A stretch of DNA of 64,000 bases from Ruminococcus flavefaciens MA2007 (GCF_000621845.1 NZ_JHXF01000007.1:62001-126000), one strand, 5' to 3'; positions 52,712-64,000 are shown, counted from the stretch's first letter. Program-made: numbers and translations. Notes: generated by a model from the letters alone, not told the origin.

Positions 52712-54634
52712 TTGAGCTATAAGATAGCGGTCATTATTGAAGAAATCGGACAGAGCTACCAGAGCGCTATCATCAGCGGTATATCAACAGGTGCCGAAAA
52801 ATACGGTCTTAATGTCTCCGCATTCACGTCATTCAGCGGCGACATGGACAATCCGCGCCATGATATGGGAGAGTTCAACGTGTTCAATCTCCCTGATTTT
52901 TCCGATTTTGACGGAGCTATACTGCTGACCAACACACTTTCACATCAGGTCGTCGTGAACGATATACTTGAACGCATTACAATAGCAGGCATACCTGCCG
53001 TAAGCATCGACAACGACCTCGAGGGCTTCTATCATATCGGTATCGACAACAAAAACGCCATGCGCGTTATCACCGAGCATATGATAAACGTCCATAATTA
53101 CAAAAGATTCGCCTATATCTCGGGACCTGCCGAAAATCCCGAAAGCTCCGACAGACTCGCCGCATTCTGCACAGTCCTCGGCGAGCACGGTCTTGAGATA
53201 ACAGATAAGGCTGTTGCCTACGGAGATTTCCGCGCTCCCTCGGGCAAGACTGCCGTTGAGCAGTTCCTCGATGAGCTGCCCGAGCCTCCCGAGGCTATCG
53301 TCTGCGCAAACGACGTAATGGCGGCTTCTGCCATAGCCACACTTATGTCCCACGGACTGAGAGTCCCCGAGGACGTGGCAGTCACAGGCTTTGACAACAC
53401 CTACAACAGCCATAATTACCAAATGGAGCTCACCTCAGTTGCGAGACCTCTTGAGCTGTCAGGAGAGCTTGCCTGCAAAATGCTGTACAACCACTTCAAC
53501 GGCATTGTTCAGGAAAGGGATATTATCCTCAATATGTCCGCAATGTTCACGGAGAGCTGCGGCTGCGGACACAACGCTGTTTCGGACGTCAGCAAGCTTA
53601 AAGAGCTCAATTACATGAATTTCTCCAACTTTGAGAGCATACAGACCTATATGTCCGTGCTGAACAGAATGTCCACACAGCTTCTTGCCTGCAGCAATTT
53701 CGACGATTATATCGCTTCCCTGAAGCGTATCACCGTTGAGATACACCCTGACGAGTTTTACTTCTGTCTATGCGAGAACTGGGATTCCGAGACCGACGTT
53801 GACCGCTCAACAAGCAGACATATGAGACGCAGGGCTGTCCCCGTGGCATATACGGACTATGTGATAGTCCCCATAGCGTACAATAACGGCGAATTCCACG
53901 AATGCTGCCGCATACGCTCTCAGGACATCCTGCCGCCCGTTGCAGAAGGCGGCAAAGACGGCAAGCTTTACTTCATAAATCCTCTGCATTTCGGCGAACG
54001 CTGTCTCGGCTACATGGCTATCAGGAGTACTCGCCTGCCCCTTCAGAACATCATGTTTGAGACCTTCTGCATAAACATCTCAAACTCACTTGAGAACATC
54101 AGAAAGCTCATGTGCCTTGAATACGCAGTAAAACGCCTCGGAAGCCTGTATACCATGGATACGTTCTCGGGCATATTCAACCGTAACGGCTTCATGCAGG
54201 CAACTGAGGATATCTATAACGACTGCATGGAAAAGCACCGCGATATAATGCTCATGTTCATCGACCTTGACGGACTGAAAGTCATAAATGACACCTACGG
54301 TCACAGCACAGGCGACAAGGCTATTTGCAGTATTGCTGACGTGCTTGTGGACTCCTGTCAGAACGGCGAGATATTCTGCCGATTCGGCGGCGACGAGTTC
54401 ATAGTATTCGGCGCTGATTATACCGAAGAAATGGCGCAAAATCTCACAAACACCATACAGGAGAATATCAGCAAGGTCAACGGCGCAGGCTTCAATCCGT
54501 TTATCCTCAGCGCAAGTACAGGCTATGTCATCGCCACTCCTCAAAAGGGAGAGGATATCTTCCGCTTCGTAACGGCAGCCGACCAGCAGATGTACAACGT
54601 CAAGCGCCAAAAGAAGCCCCGCCGCTACGCATAA
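52712..54634 (+). CDS. Cytosolic LacI-type sugar-sensor domain fused to GGDEF diguanylate cyclase
   Basis: 640 residues, without signal peptide or membrane helix. Residues ~1-275 are a periplasmic-binding-protein fold of the LacI/GalR sensor type (IAVIIEEIGQSYQSAIISGI, EAIVCANDVMAASAIATLMSHGLRVPEDVAVTGFDN) but lack the LacI DNA-binding headpiece. A middle region ~290-470 is GAF-like in outline. The C-terminal GGDEF domain ~475-640 has FIDLDGLKVINDTYGHSTGD and an intact GGDEF motif (CRFGGDEF). The inhibitory I-site RxxD is absent (QNGE at that place). It would make cyclic-di-GMP in response to an intracellular sugar. Start TTG 52712 is chosen over TTG 52706 because of spacing to AAAGGGGG. Confidence 0.85.
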   Translation: MSYKIAVIIEEIGQSYQSAIISGISTGAEKYGLNVSAFTSFSGDMDNPRHDMGEFNVFNLPDFSDFDGAILLTNTLSHQVVVNDILERITIAGIPAVSIDNDLEGFYHIGIDNKNAMRVITEHMINVHNYKRFAYISGPAENPESSDRLAAFCTVLGEHGLEITDKAVAYGDFRAPSGKTAVEQFLDELPEPPEAIVCANDVMAASAIATLMSHGLRVPEDVAVTGFDNTYNSHNYQMELTSVARPLELSGELACKMLYNHFNGIVQERDIILNMSAMFTESCGCGHNAVSDVSKLKELNYMNFSNFESIQTYMSVLNRMSTQLLACSNFDDYIASLKRITVEIHPDEFYFCLCENWDSETDVDRSTSRHMRRRAVPVAYTDYVIVPIAYNNGEFHECCRIRSQDILPPVAEGGKDGKLYFINPLHFGERCLGYMAIRSTRLPLQNIMFETFCINISNSLENIRKLMCLEYAVKRLGSLYTMDTFSGIFNRNGFMQATEDIYNDCMEKHRDIMLMFIDLDGLKVINDTYGHSTGDKAICSIADVLVDSCQNGEIFCRFGGDEFIVFGADYTEEMAQNLTNTIQENISKVNGAGFNPFILSASTGYVIATPQKGEDIFRFVTAADQQMYNVKRQKKPRRYA

Positions 54635-54640
54635 GTTTTC

Positions 54641-54668
54641 AAAACCGCAGCATTTGCTGCGGTTTTTT
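54641..54668 (+). terminator. Terminator of the sensor-GGDEF gene
   Basis: AAAACCGCAGCA-TT-TGCTGCGGTTTT followed by TT. Confidence 0.85.
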
Positions 54669-54696
54669 CATGCATGATCCGTAATTTTTGGTGCAG

Positions 54697-54780
54697 GGGC
54701 GAACAGCGTTCGCCCGTTTTTTCGCATTTTCATGTTTTCGGGCGCACACTGTGCGTCCCTACATTCTTAGTTCTTAGCTC
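54697..54780. repeat. Dispersed hairpin pair with TTCTTAG tail
   Basis: GGGCGAACAGCGTTCGCCC (54697-54715), and GGGCGCACACTGTGCGTCCC (54740-54759) followed by CTACA and TTCTTAGTTCTTAG. The second is nearly the unit of 14904-14922. Confidence 0.6.
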
Positions 54781-54817
54781 TAAAATCTTGATACTTGATT
54801 TTTTTGACACTCTCCTA

Positions 54818-54846
54818 TTGAAAAAAGCTCCCATTTGTGGTATAAT
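54818..54846 (+). promoter_or_regulatory. Promoter of the recJ gene
   Basis: TTGAAA (54818-54823) and TATAAT (54841-54846), 17-bp spacer. Confidence 0.65.
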
Positions 54847-54875
54847 AATCTAAATATATCTTTAGGAGTCATTGT

Positions 54876-56900
54876 ATGAAAAAATGGACCGTCGGCGTTC
54901 CCGACAAAAAAACGGTCTCTGCTCTTATGCTGAGCTGCGGAGTTACCTCACTTGCGGCTTCCGCACTGGCAGCAAAGGGCTATTCCTCTCCCGAATCAGT
55001 AGTGGAGAGCCTGAATACGGACGAATTGTCCGATCCCTTTCTCATAAAGGATATGCAGGAGGCTGCGGATACCATAAACTCAGCCATTGAAAACGGCGAG
55101 CGTATCTGTATCTACGGCGATTATGACTGCGACGGCGTAATGTCTACAGTCATTCTGTATTCCTATCTTGCAGAAGCGGGGGCGGACGTTACTTATTATA
55201 TCCCCGAGCGCTCCGAGGGCTACGGTCTCAACATGAAAGCCGTTGATAAGATATCCGACGACGGAGTCACCCTTATAGTCACCGTAGACAACGGAATATC
55301 GGCTATCCCCGAGGCTGAGTACATCTACGCCATGGGCATGAAGCTCGTCATCACCGACCACCACCAGCAGGGTGAACAGCTCCCCAAGGCTGAGGCTATA
55401 GTTGATCCCCACCGTCACGACTGCTTCTCCACATTCAAGAATATGTGCGGCGCAGGACTGGCACTGAAACTGGTTGCCGCTCTTGACGGCGGCGACTACA
55501 CCATGGCGCTGGAGCAGTTCGGCGACCTTGCCGCTATCGCTACAGTTGCCGATATAGTAAGCCTTACAGGCGAGAACCGTTTCCTTGTTTCCTACGGTAT
55601 GGAGCTCATAAGCAATACCGATAGGCCTTCACTTATGGCTCTCAAAGAGGTATGCGGTCTTGCGGATAAGCCCGTGAACACCCAGTCTATCGGCTTTGGC
55701 ATAGCTCCGCGGATAAACGCCGCAGGACGCTTCGGCTCTCCGAAAACAGCGGCAGAGCTTTTTCTCTGCGAGGACTATGACGAAGCCCTCACAGCCGCCC
55801 GAGAGCTGGACAAGCTGAACAATATGCGCAAGGACGCTGAAAATGCCATTGTTTCGGATATATTTGCAATGATAGATGAAAAGCCCGACCTCATTCGCGG
55901 AAGAGTAATCTTCCTGTGCGGCAAGGACTGGCACCACGGCGTTATCGGCATTGTTGCCTCACGTATAGTGGAACACTTCGGCAAACCCTGCTTCATAGCT
56001 TCGGAAAGCGAGGGCGAGCTCCGCGGATCGGCACGTTCATTCGGAGAGTTTTCGGTATTCGGCGCACTGACCGCCTGCTCCGAGGTGCTTGAAAAGTTCG
56101 GCGGACACCCTGCCGCAGGGGGCTTCACCATAAAAAGCGGCATGGCGGACAAGTTCAGAGAGCTTCTTGAAAAGTACGCCCTTGAAAATCACAGGACCAT
56201 GCCTGTTTCAGAGCTGAAAGCCGACGCTCCCCTGACTCCTCAGGAGCTGAACATACAGAACATACAGGGACTTGACCTGCTGGAGCCCTTCGGCACAGAC
56301 AACGAAAAGCCCCTCTACTATATTGAAAACGCGCAGATTCTGGATATAATCCCCCTGTCTGACGGCGCCCACTCAAAACTAAGAATAAAAGTTGGCTTCA
56401 CACAAGCGGAGGCGCTTGTATTCAGGAAGTCTCCCGAGGAGCTCATAGTTTCAAAGGGCGACGTCTGCGACATGATAGTCACCCTCGGAGTAAACGAGTT
56501 CCGCGGAAACATATCGCCCAATATCATCGTCAGCGATATCCGTCCCCACGGATTTGAGCAGAGCAAATACTTCGCGGCGCTGTCAGCCTTTGAAGCCTTT
56601 CTCCGCGGCGAGGAGCTCCCAAAGAACTACTACTCTCATATGTACCCCAAAAGGGACGACGTTGTGAAGATATACAAGTCCATACCCGATCAGGGCATAT
56701 GTACGGATACCCTGTACATAAGGCTCAATGATCCCAACATAAATTACTGCAAATTCTGCGCCGCCGCAGAAGCTCTCAGACAGCTGGGGCTCGTTACGGT
56801 GTCAAGCGCTGAATCAAAGATAAAAAGAGTCAAGGTCACTCAGAAAGCCGACCTTGATTCAGCTCCCGTGCTTGTGTCTCTCAGAAGCAGGCTCGGCTGA
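54876..56900 (+). CDS. recJ: Single-strand-specific exonuclease RecJ
   Basis: 674 residues. DHH-family motifs are YGDYDCDGVMST (metal Asp residues), VDNGISA, VITDHHQQG (DHH) and VDPHRHD; the DHHA1 domain has WHHGVIGIVASRIVEHFGKPC and GGHPAAGGFTI. The enzyme degrades single-stranded DNA 5'-3' in recombination and repair. The last ~140 residues extend beyond the core, as in many Firmicute RecJ. TAGGAG precedes the ATG. It heads a run of same-strand genes into rel. Confidence 0.95.
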   Translation: MKKWTVGVPDKKTVSALMLSCGVTSLAASALAAKGYSSPESVVESLNTDELSDPFLIKDMQEAADTINSAIENGERICIYGDYDCDGVMSTVILYSYLAEAGADVTYYIPERSEGYGLNMKAVDKISDDGVTLIVTVDNGISAIPEAEYIYAMGMKLVITDHHQQGEQLPKAEAIVDPHRHDCFSTFKNMCGAGLALKLVAALDGGDYTMALEQFGDLAAIATVADIVSLTGENRFLVSYGMELISNTDRPSLMALKEVCGLADKPVNTQSIGFGIAPRINAAGRFGSPKTAAELFLCEDYDEALTAARELDKLNNMRKDAENAIVSDIFAMIDEKPDLIRGRVIFLCGKDWHHGVIGIVASRIVEHFGKPCFIASESEGELRGSARSFGEFSVFGALTACSEVLEKFGGHPAAGGFTIKSGMADKFRELLEKYALENHRTMPVSELKADAPLTPQELNIQNIQGLDLLEPFGTDNEKPLYYIENAQILDIIPLSDGAHSKLRIKVGFTQAEALVFRKSPEELIVSKGDVCDMIVTLGVNEFRGNISPNIIVSDIRPHGFEQSKYFAALSAFEAFLRGEELPKNYYSHMYPKRDDVVKIYKSIPDQGICTDTLYIRLNDPNINYCKFCAAAEALRQLGLVTVSSAESKIKRVKVTQKADLDSAPVLVSLRSRLG

Positions 56901-56926
56901 ACTGCCATAGATAAAGGAGAATAGAT

Positions 56927-59224
<2,298 letters not shown>

Positions 59225-59235
59225 GGAGTAAACAC

Positions 59236-59880
59236 ATGAAAATTCATCATTTACAGCTTGGACCTCTCCGTTCAAACTGCTATATAATCGAGACTGCCCC
59301 CGGACGCTGTGTGGCAGTGGATATCGGCGGCGACAGCCGTCTGCTTCTGGAGTTTCTCAAAATGAAGAAGCTCCGCCTTACAAAGATACTCCTCACCCAC
59401 GGTCACTTCGACCACATCGGCGGCGCTGAGGAGGTACACAAGGCTACGGGCGCTGAAATATACATTCACGAGCTGGACGCTCATATGCTCACCAGCGCCA
59501 CAGATTCGCTGGCTTCAAATATGTCGTTCTTCACGTTCACTCCCATTACAGACTGGACCTGCGTTTACGGCGACTGCTTCATAAACGACGGCGAATGCAC
59601 ATTCCGTGTGCTACATACCCCCGGACATTCACAGGGCAGCGTGTGCTACATCTGCGGCGATGTCATCTTCTCCGGCGATACCATTTTCTGCTGCTCCGTC
59701 GGCAGGACTGACTTCCCCGACAGCTCCTCCGCAGCCATGACCTACTCCCTGAACAAGCTGTACAATCTTGTGGGAGACTACAAGGTCTACCCAGGTCACA
59801 ACGAGAGCACAACTCTCGATTATGAGCGTGAATCCAACCCCTATATGAGACCATTCAGAGGCAAAAATGACGAACAATGA
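59236..59880 (+). CDS. Metallo-beta-lactamase-fold hydrolase (YqgX/GloB-like)
   Basis: 214 residues. The zinc site HGHFDHIGG (HxHxDH) is intact, followed by HTPGHSQGSVC, FSGDTIF and VYPGHNEST. The family includes hydroxyacylglutathione hydrolases and related thioesterases; the substrate is not identifiable. It follows rel by 11 bp and its end overlaps hemZ by 14 bp. Confidence 0.87.
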   Translation: MKIHHLQLGPLRSNCYIIETAPGRCVAVDIGGDSRLLLEFLKMKKLRLTKILLTHGHFDHIGGAEEVHKATGAEIYIHELDAHMLTSATDSLASNMSFFTFTPITDWTCVYGDCFINDGECTFRVLHTPGHSQGSVCYICGDVIFSGDTIFCCSVGRTDFPDSSSAAMTYSLNKLYNLVGDYKVYPGHNESTTLDYERESNPYMRPFRGKNDEQ

Positions 59881-61345
59881 GACTAAAATGCCGATAATAC
59901 TCATCGGCAATTCTTTTAAATACGAAGTGGAAGCAACTATGAAGCTCTTTTTCAGCACAGCAAGGTACAGCTTCGGTACTTCCCGTGAAGAAGCCGTCGG
60001 CGACGAGTACGTCATAGCCGAGATGGACGGTGACAGGCTCCGCGTTGAGGTAAAGCTCAATGGAGAAGCTCCCGAGATACGTGAAGCTGTTGCTGACCAG
60101 TCCCAGAATAAGGAGCATGAGCTTTGCAGGATACTGTTCCATATCCTCTCCGATAAGACGGGAATAGTTCCGCCATGGGGACTTATGACCGGCATACGCC
60201 CCGTGAAAAAGGTAGTGGAGCTCATACGTGAGAACGTCCCCAAGGACGAGATATTCCGCCGACTTAAAGACAAGTACGAGATACAGGACAAGAAGCTCCA
60301 GCTCGCCTATGATACGGCGATAAACCAGCTGCCAATACTGGATAAGATAGACGGTACTGCCGCAAGTCTCTACGTGTCTATCCCTTTCTGCCCTACAAGG
60401 TGCAGCTACTGTTCATTCGTGTCACATTCTATGGACTCGGCTATAAAACTCATGCCCCAGTACATCGAAGCGCTGTGCAAAGAGCTCGCCATACTTGGTA
60501 AAATAGTCAAGGAAACCGACACCAAGATAGACACTATCTACTTCGGCGGCGGTACTCCTACTTCTGTGTCAGCACAGGAGCTCCGCACTATCATGGAGGC
60601 TGTTGAGAAAAACTTTGACCTCACAAAAGTCCGCGAGTACAGCGTTGAGGCTGGACGTCCCGACACTATCACCGAGGAAAAGCTCCGCGTTATCAAGGAG
60701 CTCGGTGCGGAGCGTATCTCCGTAAACCCTCAGACTCTCAATGACGAGGTGCTGAAGGTCATCGGCAGAAAGCACTCGGGCGAGGACGCTGTAAAAGCCT
60801 TTGAGCTTGCCCGTAAGGTGGGCTTCAAAAACATCAATACCGACCTTATAGCAGGTCTGCCAACGGAGTCTGCGGAGAGCTTCCGCAATACCATTGACCG
60901 CATGATAGAGCTTGATCCCGAGAGCATAACAGTCCATACCCTGACCATAAAGCGCTCGGCTACACTATTTGCGCAGGGCAATGCAAACAACGCAAATCCT
61001 GCGGCTGAAATGGTTGACTACAGCATACCCACACTTATGTCCCACGGCTATCTGCCCTACTATATGTACCGTCAGAAGAACACAGTGGACAACCTTGAAA
61101 ACATGGGCTATGCGAAAAAGGGCTTCGAGAGCTATTACAACATCTTCATCATGGACGAAACTCAGACCATTCTCGGCGCAGGCTGTGCCGCTTCAACAAA
61201 GCTGCTCTATGCAGGCAACAGGATAGAACGCATACATAACTACAAATTCCCATATGAGTACATAAAAAGCTTCGACAAGCTCATGGAGAAAAAAGAGGAG
61301 ATCACGGAATGCTTGAAAAAAATCAAGTCCATACAGCCGAGATAA
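59867..61345 (+). CDS. hemZ: HemZ-like radical SAM enzyme (coproporphyrinogen III oxidase family)
   Basis: 492 residues. An N-terminal ~165-residue domain precedes the radical SAM core with CPTRCSYC (CxxxCxxC for the 4Fe-4S cluster) in YVSIPFCPTRCSYCSFVSHS, then IYFGGGTPTSVSA and EAGRPDTITEEKL. The long N-terminal extension and C-terminal domain match HemZ of Bacillus better than HemN. Whether it makes haem is unclear. It starts inside the MBL gene and overlaps the next gene by 37 bp, so translation is coupled. Confidence 0.87.
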   Translation: MTNNETKMPIILIGNSFKYEVEATMKLFFSTARYSFGTSREEAVGDEYVIAEMDGDRLRVEVKLNGEAPEIREAVADQSQNKEHELCRILFHILSDKTGIVPPWGLMTGIRPVKKVVELIRENVPKDEIFRRLKDKYEIQDKKLQLAYDTAINQLPILDKIDGTAASLYVSIPFCPTRCSYCSFVSHSMDSAIKLMPQYIEALCKELAILGKIVKETDTKIDTIYFGGGTPTSVSAQELRTIMEAVEKNFDLTKVREYSVEAGRPDTITEEKLRVIKELGAERISVNPQTLNDEVLKVIGRKHSGEDAVKAFELARKVGFKNINTDLIAGLPTESAESFRNTIDRMIELDPESITVHTLTIKRSATLFAQGNANNANPAAEMVDYSIPTLMSHGYLPYYMYRQKNTVDNLENMGYAKKGFESYYNIFIMDETQTILGAGCAASTKLLYAGNRIERIHNYKFPYEYIKSFDKLMEKKEEITECLKKIKSIQPR

Positions 61346-62664
61346 CAGGGCTGACCTCAGAGGGCAGCGGCGTCTGCCGCATTGAGGGCATGGCAGTTTT
61401 CGTACCTGAGACCGCTGTAGGCGACGTCTGTGAGGTAAGGATAGTGAAGGTGCTGAAAAGCTATGCTTTCGGCATAATAGATAAGCTCATCAAGCCCTCT
61501 CCCGACCGTATTGAAGATAACTGCCCAGTGTACAAGAAGTGCGGCGGCTGTCTGCTGAGACACATCTCCTATGAGGCTGAATGCCGAACCAAAAACGATA
61601 TCGTCCGCGACGCCTTTGAGCGCATAGGCGGACTTTCTCCGCAGTTTGACAGCTTTCTCGGCGCTGAGAACACCGAGCGCTACCGCAATAAGGCTCAGTA
61701 CCCTCTTGCAGTGCAGGACGGCAGGGCTGTCTGCGGATTTTTCGCTCCCCGAAGCCATAGGGTGATACCCGTCGAGGACTGCGCTTTGCAGCCCGAGGTT
61801 TTCAGCGAGATAATAAAAACTGTCCTTGACTACATAAACGACAGGAAGCTGTCGGTCTACAACGAGGAAACTAATACAGGCATTATCCGCCATATCTACC
61901 TCCGCAGAGGAGCTCACTCGGGAGAGATAATGGTGTGTCTTGTCGTGCGCAAGGATATATCGAGACAGCTCAACGCTCTTTGCAGGACTCTCACTGAAAA
62001 ATTCGGCGATATAAAAAGTATCGTCATGAATATAAACTCAAAAAAGACCAACGTCATTCTCGGCGATGAATGCTTGACTTTATGGGGCAGCGATACTATC
62101 TCCGATACTATGTGCGGAAACACAGTGGAGATATCTCCCCTGTCATTTTATCAGGTCAATACCGTGCAGGCTGAAAGGCTCTACGGAAAGGCGCTCGAAT
62201 ACGCATCTCCCGACAGCAGCGAGGTCATCGCTGACCTGTACTGCGGTGCAGGTACGATAGGTCTCTCCATGGCTAAGCAGGCGGCAAAGATAGTAGGCGT
62301 GGAGATAGTTCCACAAGCCGTTGAAAACGCAAAGAAAAACGCCCTCCGCAATAATATCGCCAATGCCGAGTTCCACTGCGGAGACGCAGGGGAGGTTTTC
62401 GGAAAGCTCCGCAAACAGGGCTGCAAGCCCGATATAATCGTTGTGGATCCGCCGCGAAAGGGCTGCTCTCCCGAAACTATCGACGTCATGGCGGAGGCTG
62501 CTCCGAGGAAGATAGTGATGATATCCTGCAACCCTGCTACTGCCGCAAGAGACGCAAAGCTGCTCTCGGAGCGCGGCTACAGCGCAGATAAGGTCTGCGG
62601 AGTGGACCTCTTCCCGAAAACAGGTCATGTGGAATGCGTGGTTATGCTGTCAAGAACTAAATAA
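61309..62664 (+). CDS. rlmD: 23S rRNA (uracil-C5)-methyltransferase, RlmD/TrmA family
   Basis: 451 residues. The N-terminal TRAM domain (~5-60, ITGLTSEGSGVCRIEGMAVFVPETAVGD) is followed by an iron-sulfur Cys set (CPVYKKCGGCLLRH) and the SAM domain (LYCGAGTIGLSMAKQA, GVEIVPQAVENAKKNALRNN, VVDPPRKGC), with catalytic Cys in MISCNPATAARD. It methylates U1939 or a related site, or tRNA in paralogues. It overlaps hemZ by 37 bp. Confidence 0.9.
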   Translation: MLEKNQVHTAEITGLTSEGSGVCRIEGMAVFVPETAVGDVCEVRIVKVLKSYAFGIIDKLIKPSPDRIEDNCPVYKKCGGCLLRHISYEAECRTKNDIVRDAFERIGGLSPQFDSFLGAENTERYRNKAQYPLAVQDGRAVCGFFAPRSHRVIPVEDCALQPEVFSEIIKTVLDYINDRKLSVYNEETNTGIIRHIYLRRGAHSGEIMVCLVVRKDISRQLNALCRTLTEKFGDIKSIVMNINSKKTNVILGDECLTLWGSDTISDTMCGNTVEISPLSFYQVNTVQAERLYGKALEYASPDSSEVIADLYCGAGTIGLSMAKQAAKIVGVEIVPQAVENAKKNALRNNIANAEFHCGDAGEVFGKLRKQGCKPDIIVVDPPRKGCSPETIDVMAEAAPRKIVMISCNPATAARDAKLLSERGYSADKVCGVDLFPKTGHVECVVMLSRTK

Positions 62665-62665
62665 A

Positions 62666-63154
62666 ATGGCAAATGTGATAACAGGTTTTAGGATAATTTT
62701 CTCTTTTGCATTATTGCTATGCCCGACTTTCTCGATACCTTTTTATGCACTGTATATTTCAGCAGGCTTTTCCGATATGATCGACGGTGCTGTAGCAAGA
62801 AAAACAGGTACCGACAGCGAATTCGGGGCGAAGCTTGATACCATTGCAGATATTGTATTCACAGCAGTTTGCATGATAAAAATTCTTCCTGTGATAGAAA
62901 TGCCGATCTGGATATATCTATGGATAATTGGCATTGCATTAATCAAGCTTGCCAACGTATTTATCAGCTATATCAGGCTAAAAAAGCTCACCTCTGTCCA
63001 TTCTGTTATAAACAAGGTCGCAGGAGCTGCATTATTCCTTTTTCCGCTTGGTTTCAGCCTTATCGATACCACTCTGTTCGCAGCAGTTCTGTGCGTTATC
63101 ACAACTGTGGCAGCACTGCACGAAAGCAATTCCGTTCTGCGCCATACCTCTTAA
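62666..63154 (+). CDS. CDP-alcohol phosphatidyltransferase
   Basis: 162 residues with multiple membrane segments. The diagnostic motif D-G-x2-A-R-x8-G-x3-D-x3-D is intact as DGAVARKTGTDSEFGAKLDTIAD. The family makes phosphatidylglycerol-phosphate, cardiolipin or related lipids; the specific headgroup is not clear, and it is shorter than PgsA (~180). A frame opens at 62627 inside rlmD; ATG 62666 gives the normal MANVITGFRI start, though its SD is weak. Confidence 0.85.
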   Translation: MANVITGFRIIFSFALLLCPTFSIPFYALYISAGFSDMIDGAVARKTGTDSEFGAKLDTIADIVFTAVCMIKILPVIEMPIWIYLWIIGIALIKLANVFISYIRLKKLTSVHSVINKVAGAALFLFPLGFSLIDTTLFAAVLCVITTVAALHESNSVLRHTS

Positions 63155-63204
63155 TATGCTCACGCACTACCGATCACCATTGATGTCACACAGGAGAAAA
63201 AAAC

Positions 63205-63822
63205 ATGGATTTCTATGAAGCAGTAAACAAAAGAAGCAGCATTCGGGATTTCGCCGAAGAAGCTATCCCCGAGGAAACTATAAAAAGAATAATCGAAGCG
63301 GCATATAAGGCTCCCACAAACGACCATTTCCGCGACTGGCACTTTATTGTCGTGACGGACAAATCCCTAATGGCTGAGGTTCTCAGCGGAGTTCCGAAAG
63401 ACCTCACCGTAAAGGACGTTGACAAAATGACCTTCATATCCGATCCTGTTCAGAAGGAGTCCTATCAGGTCGCCGTTCCGAAGCAGTACAGTATGCTTAT
63501 AAACGCGGCTGCTGTCATTATTCCGCTTATGAAGAAGAAAGTCGATATCCTGCACCCTGCCGACCTTTCTCATCTGAACTGCTTTGCTTCGGTGTGGTGC
63601 AGTATCGAGAACCTGTGGCTTGCTGCAACGGCAGAGGGCTACGGCTGCAATCTCAGGATACCGTGGGGCAATGAGGAAGAAGCCGCAAGGAAAGCAACAG
63701 GCTTCCCCGAAGAATATATGATACCCTGCTTTATCGGTATCGGCAGACCTGCTGAAAACGCAAAGCGCACAAAGCAGCTCGTTCCCGATATGGGAAAGCA
63801 GCTTCACTGGCAGAAATTCTGA
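63205..63822 (+). CDS. Nitroreductase-family flavoprotein
   Basis: 205 residues. FYEAVNKRSSIRDFAEEAIPEETIKRIIEAAYKAPTNDHFRDWHFIVV is the FMN-binding opening of the family; NLRIPWGNEEEAARKATGFPEEY is the central region. These FMN enzymes reduce nitro groups or quinones with NAD(P)H. CAGGAG lies upstream. Single gene. Confidence 0.87.
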   Translation: MDFYEAVNKRSSIRDFAEEAIPEETIKRIIEAAYKAPTNDHFRDWHFIVVTDKSLMAEVLSGVPKDLTVKDVDKMTFISDPVQKESYQVAVPKQYSMLINAAAVIIPLMKKKVDILHPADLSHLNCFASVWCSIENLWLAATAEGYGCNLRIPWGNEEEAARKATGFPEEYMIPCFIGIGRPAENAKRTKQLVPDMGKQLHWQKF

Positions 63823-63862
63823 AAAGCATATTTTATTCTGATATTATTTAGGAGTGATTTTT

Positions 63863-64000
63863 TTGGCAAAGTCAAACAAAAAGTTCATGATACTGTCCGC
63901 TATCGGAATTATCATGGTAGTAGATTCCCACACATGGGGAACATTCAATATTTTCGCAAACTTCTTCCCTTTCAATTCATTTTTCATGCCCATGTTCGTG
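63863..64000 (+). CDS. Start of a membrane acyltransferase (3' truncated by window)
   Basis: Start TTG 63863 has GGAG 8 bp upstream. The 46 visible residues begin MAKSNKKFMILSAIGIIMVVDSHTW, then FFPFNSFFMPMFV, a pattern seen in the first helices of acyltransferase family 3 proteins. The gene runs off the window, so the assignment is tentative. Confidence 0.6.
   Translation, partial: MAKSNKKFMILSAIGIIMVVDSHTWGTFNIFANFFPFNSFFMPMFV

Noticed and set aside
54804..54846. TTGACA box before recJ as its -35
   Set aside because: 31 bp from the TATAAT box; TTGAAA at 54818 with a 17-bp spacer fits better.

Overview
The window looks like a chromosomal segment of a fibre-degrading, low/mid-GC Firmicute of the Ruminococcus type, closest in style to R. 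flavefaciens. Six secreted proteins carry type I dockerins (paired GD-N-DG / GD-N-DG calcium repeats), and their linkers are poly-Thr or Asn/Gln-rich, as in R. flavefaciens cellulosomal enzymes. The species is an inference from style, not from a database search.

Layout. 1-9945: a truncated dockerin gene, a 301-bp palindromic repeat element, a TetR/hydrolase pair, a Gly-tRNA, an Lsa-type ABC-F gene with an elaborate attenuator leader, a dockerin-serpin, a candidate structured RNA, an ECF sigma/membrane anti-sigma pair, a dockerin-SH3-transglutaminase protein and a lipoprotein. 9938-15800: membrane acyltransferase, RecD2 helicase, MreB-like actin, Mrp ATPase. 15868-22830: riboflavin operon under an FMN riboswitch (ribD, ribE, ribBA, ribH plus a HAD phosphatase and four unexplained membrane or lipoprotein genes). 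A MITE-like element and a shrunken second riboswitch copy lie in its leader. 22831-27285 (minus): fhs, tsaE, tsaB, rpiB, GNAT, upp.

27451-47286 is a plant cell-wall locus. An AraC-type regulator diverges from a xylan/xylose operon (mutarotase-like protein, GH3, xylA, sugar ABC transporter without its ATPase). Next come a dockerin enzyme with three GH16 lichenase modules, two more AraC regulators, and a divergent pair of multimodular enzymes (GH43-CBM6-CBM22-dockerin-CE1 and GH11-CBM22-dockerin-CE1). Together they would release arabinose, xylo-oligosaccharides and hydroxycinnamates outside the cell, import the sugars, and isomerise xylose inside.

47402-64000 is mostly housekeeping: MacB/FtsX-like ABC protein, prs-ppa, a cytosolic sugar-sensor-GGDEF protein, then recJ-rel-MBL hydrolase-hemZ-rlmD, a CDP-alcohol transferase, a nitroreductase and the start of a second acyltransferase. 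Short GC hairpins of one dispersed family occur in several intergenic gaps.

The observations most worth following are the ABC-F attenuator with two upstream ORFs, the degenerate tandem FMN riboswitch, the AGCAATTTTT repeats shared by the xylan promoters, the dockerin-bearing serpin and transglutaminase flanking the sigma/anti-sigma pair, and the PBP-GGDEF sensor.
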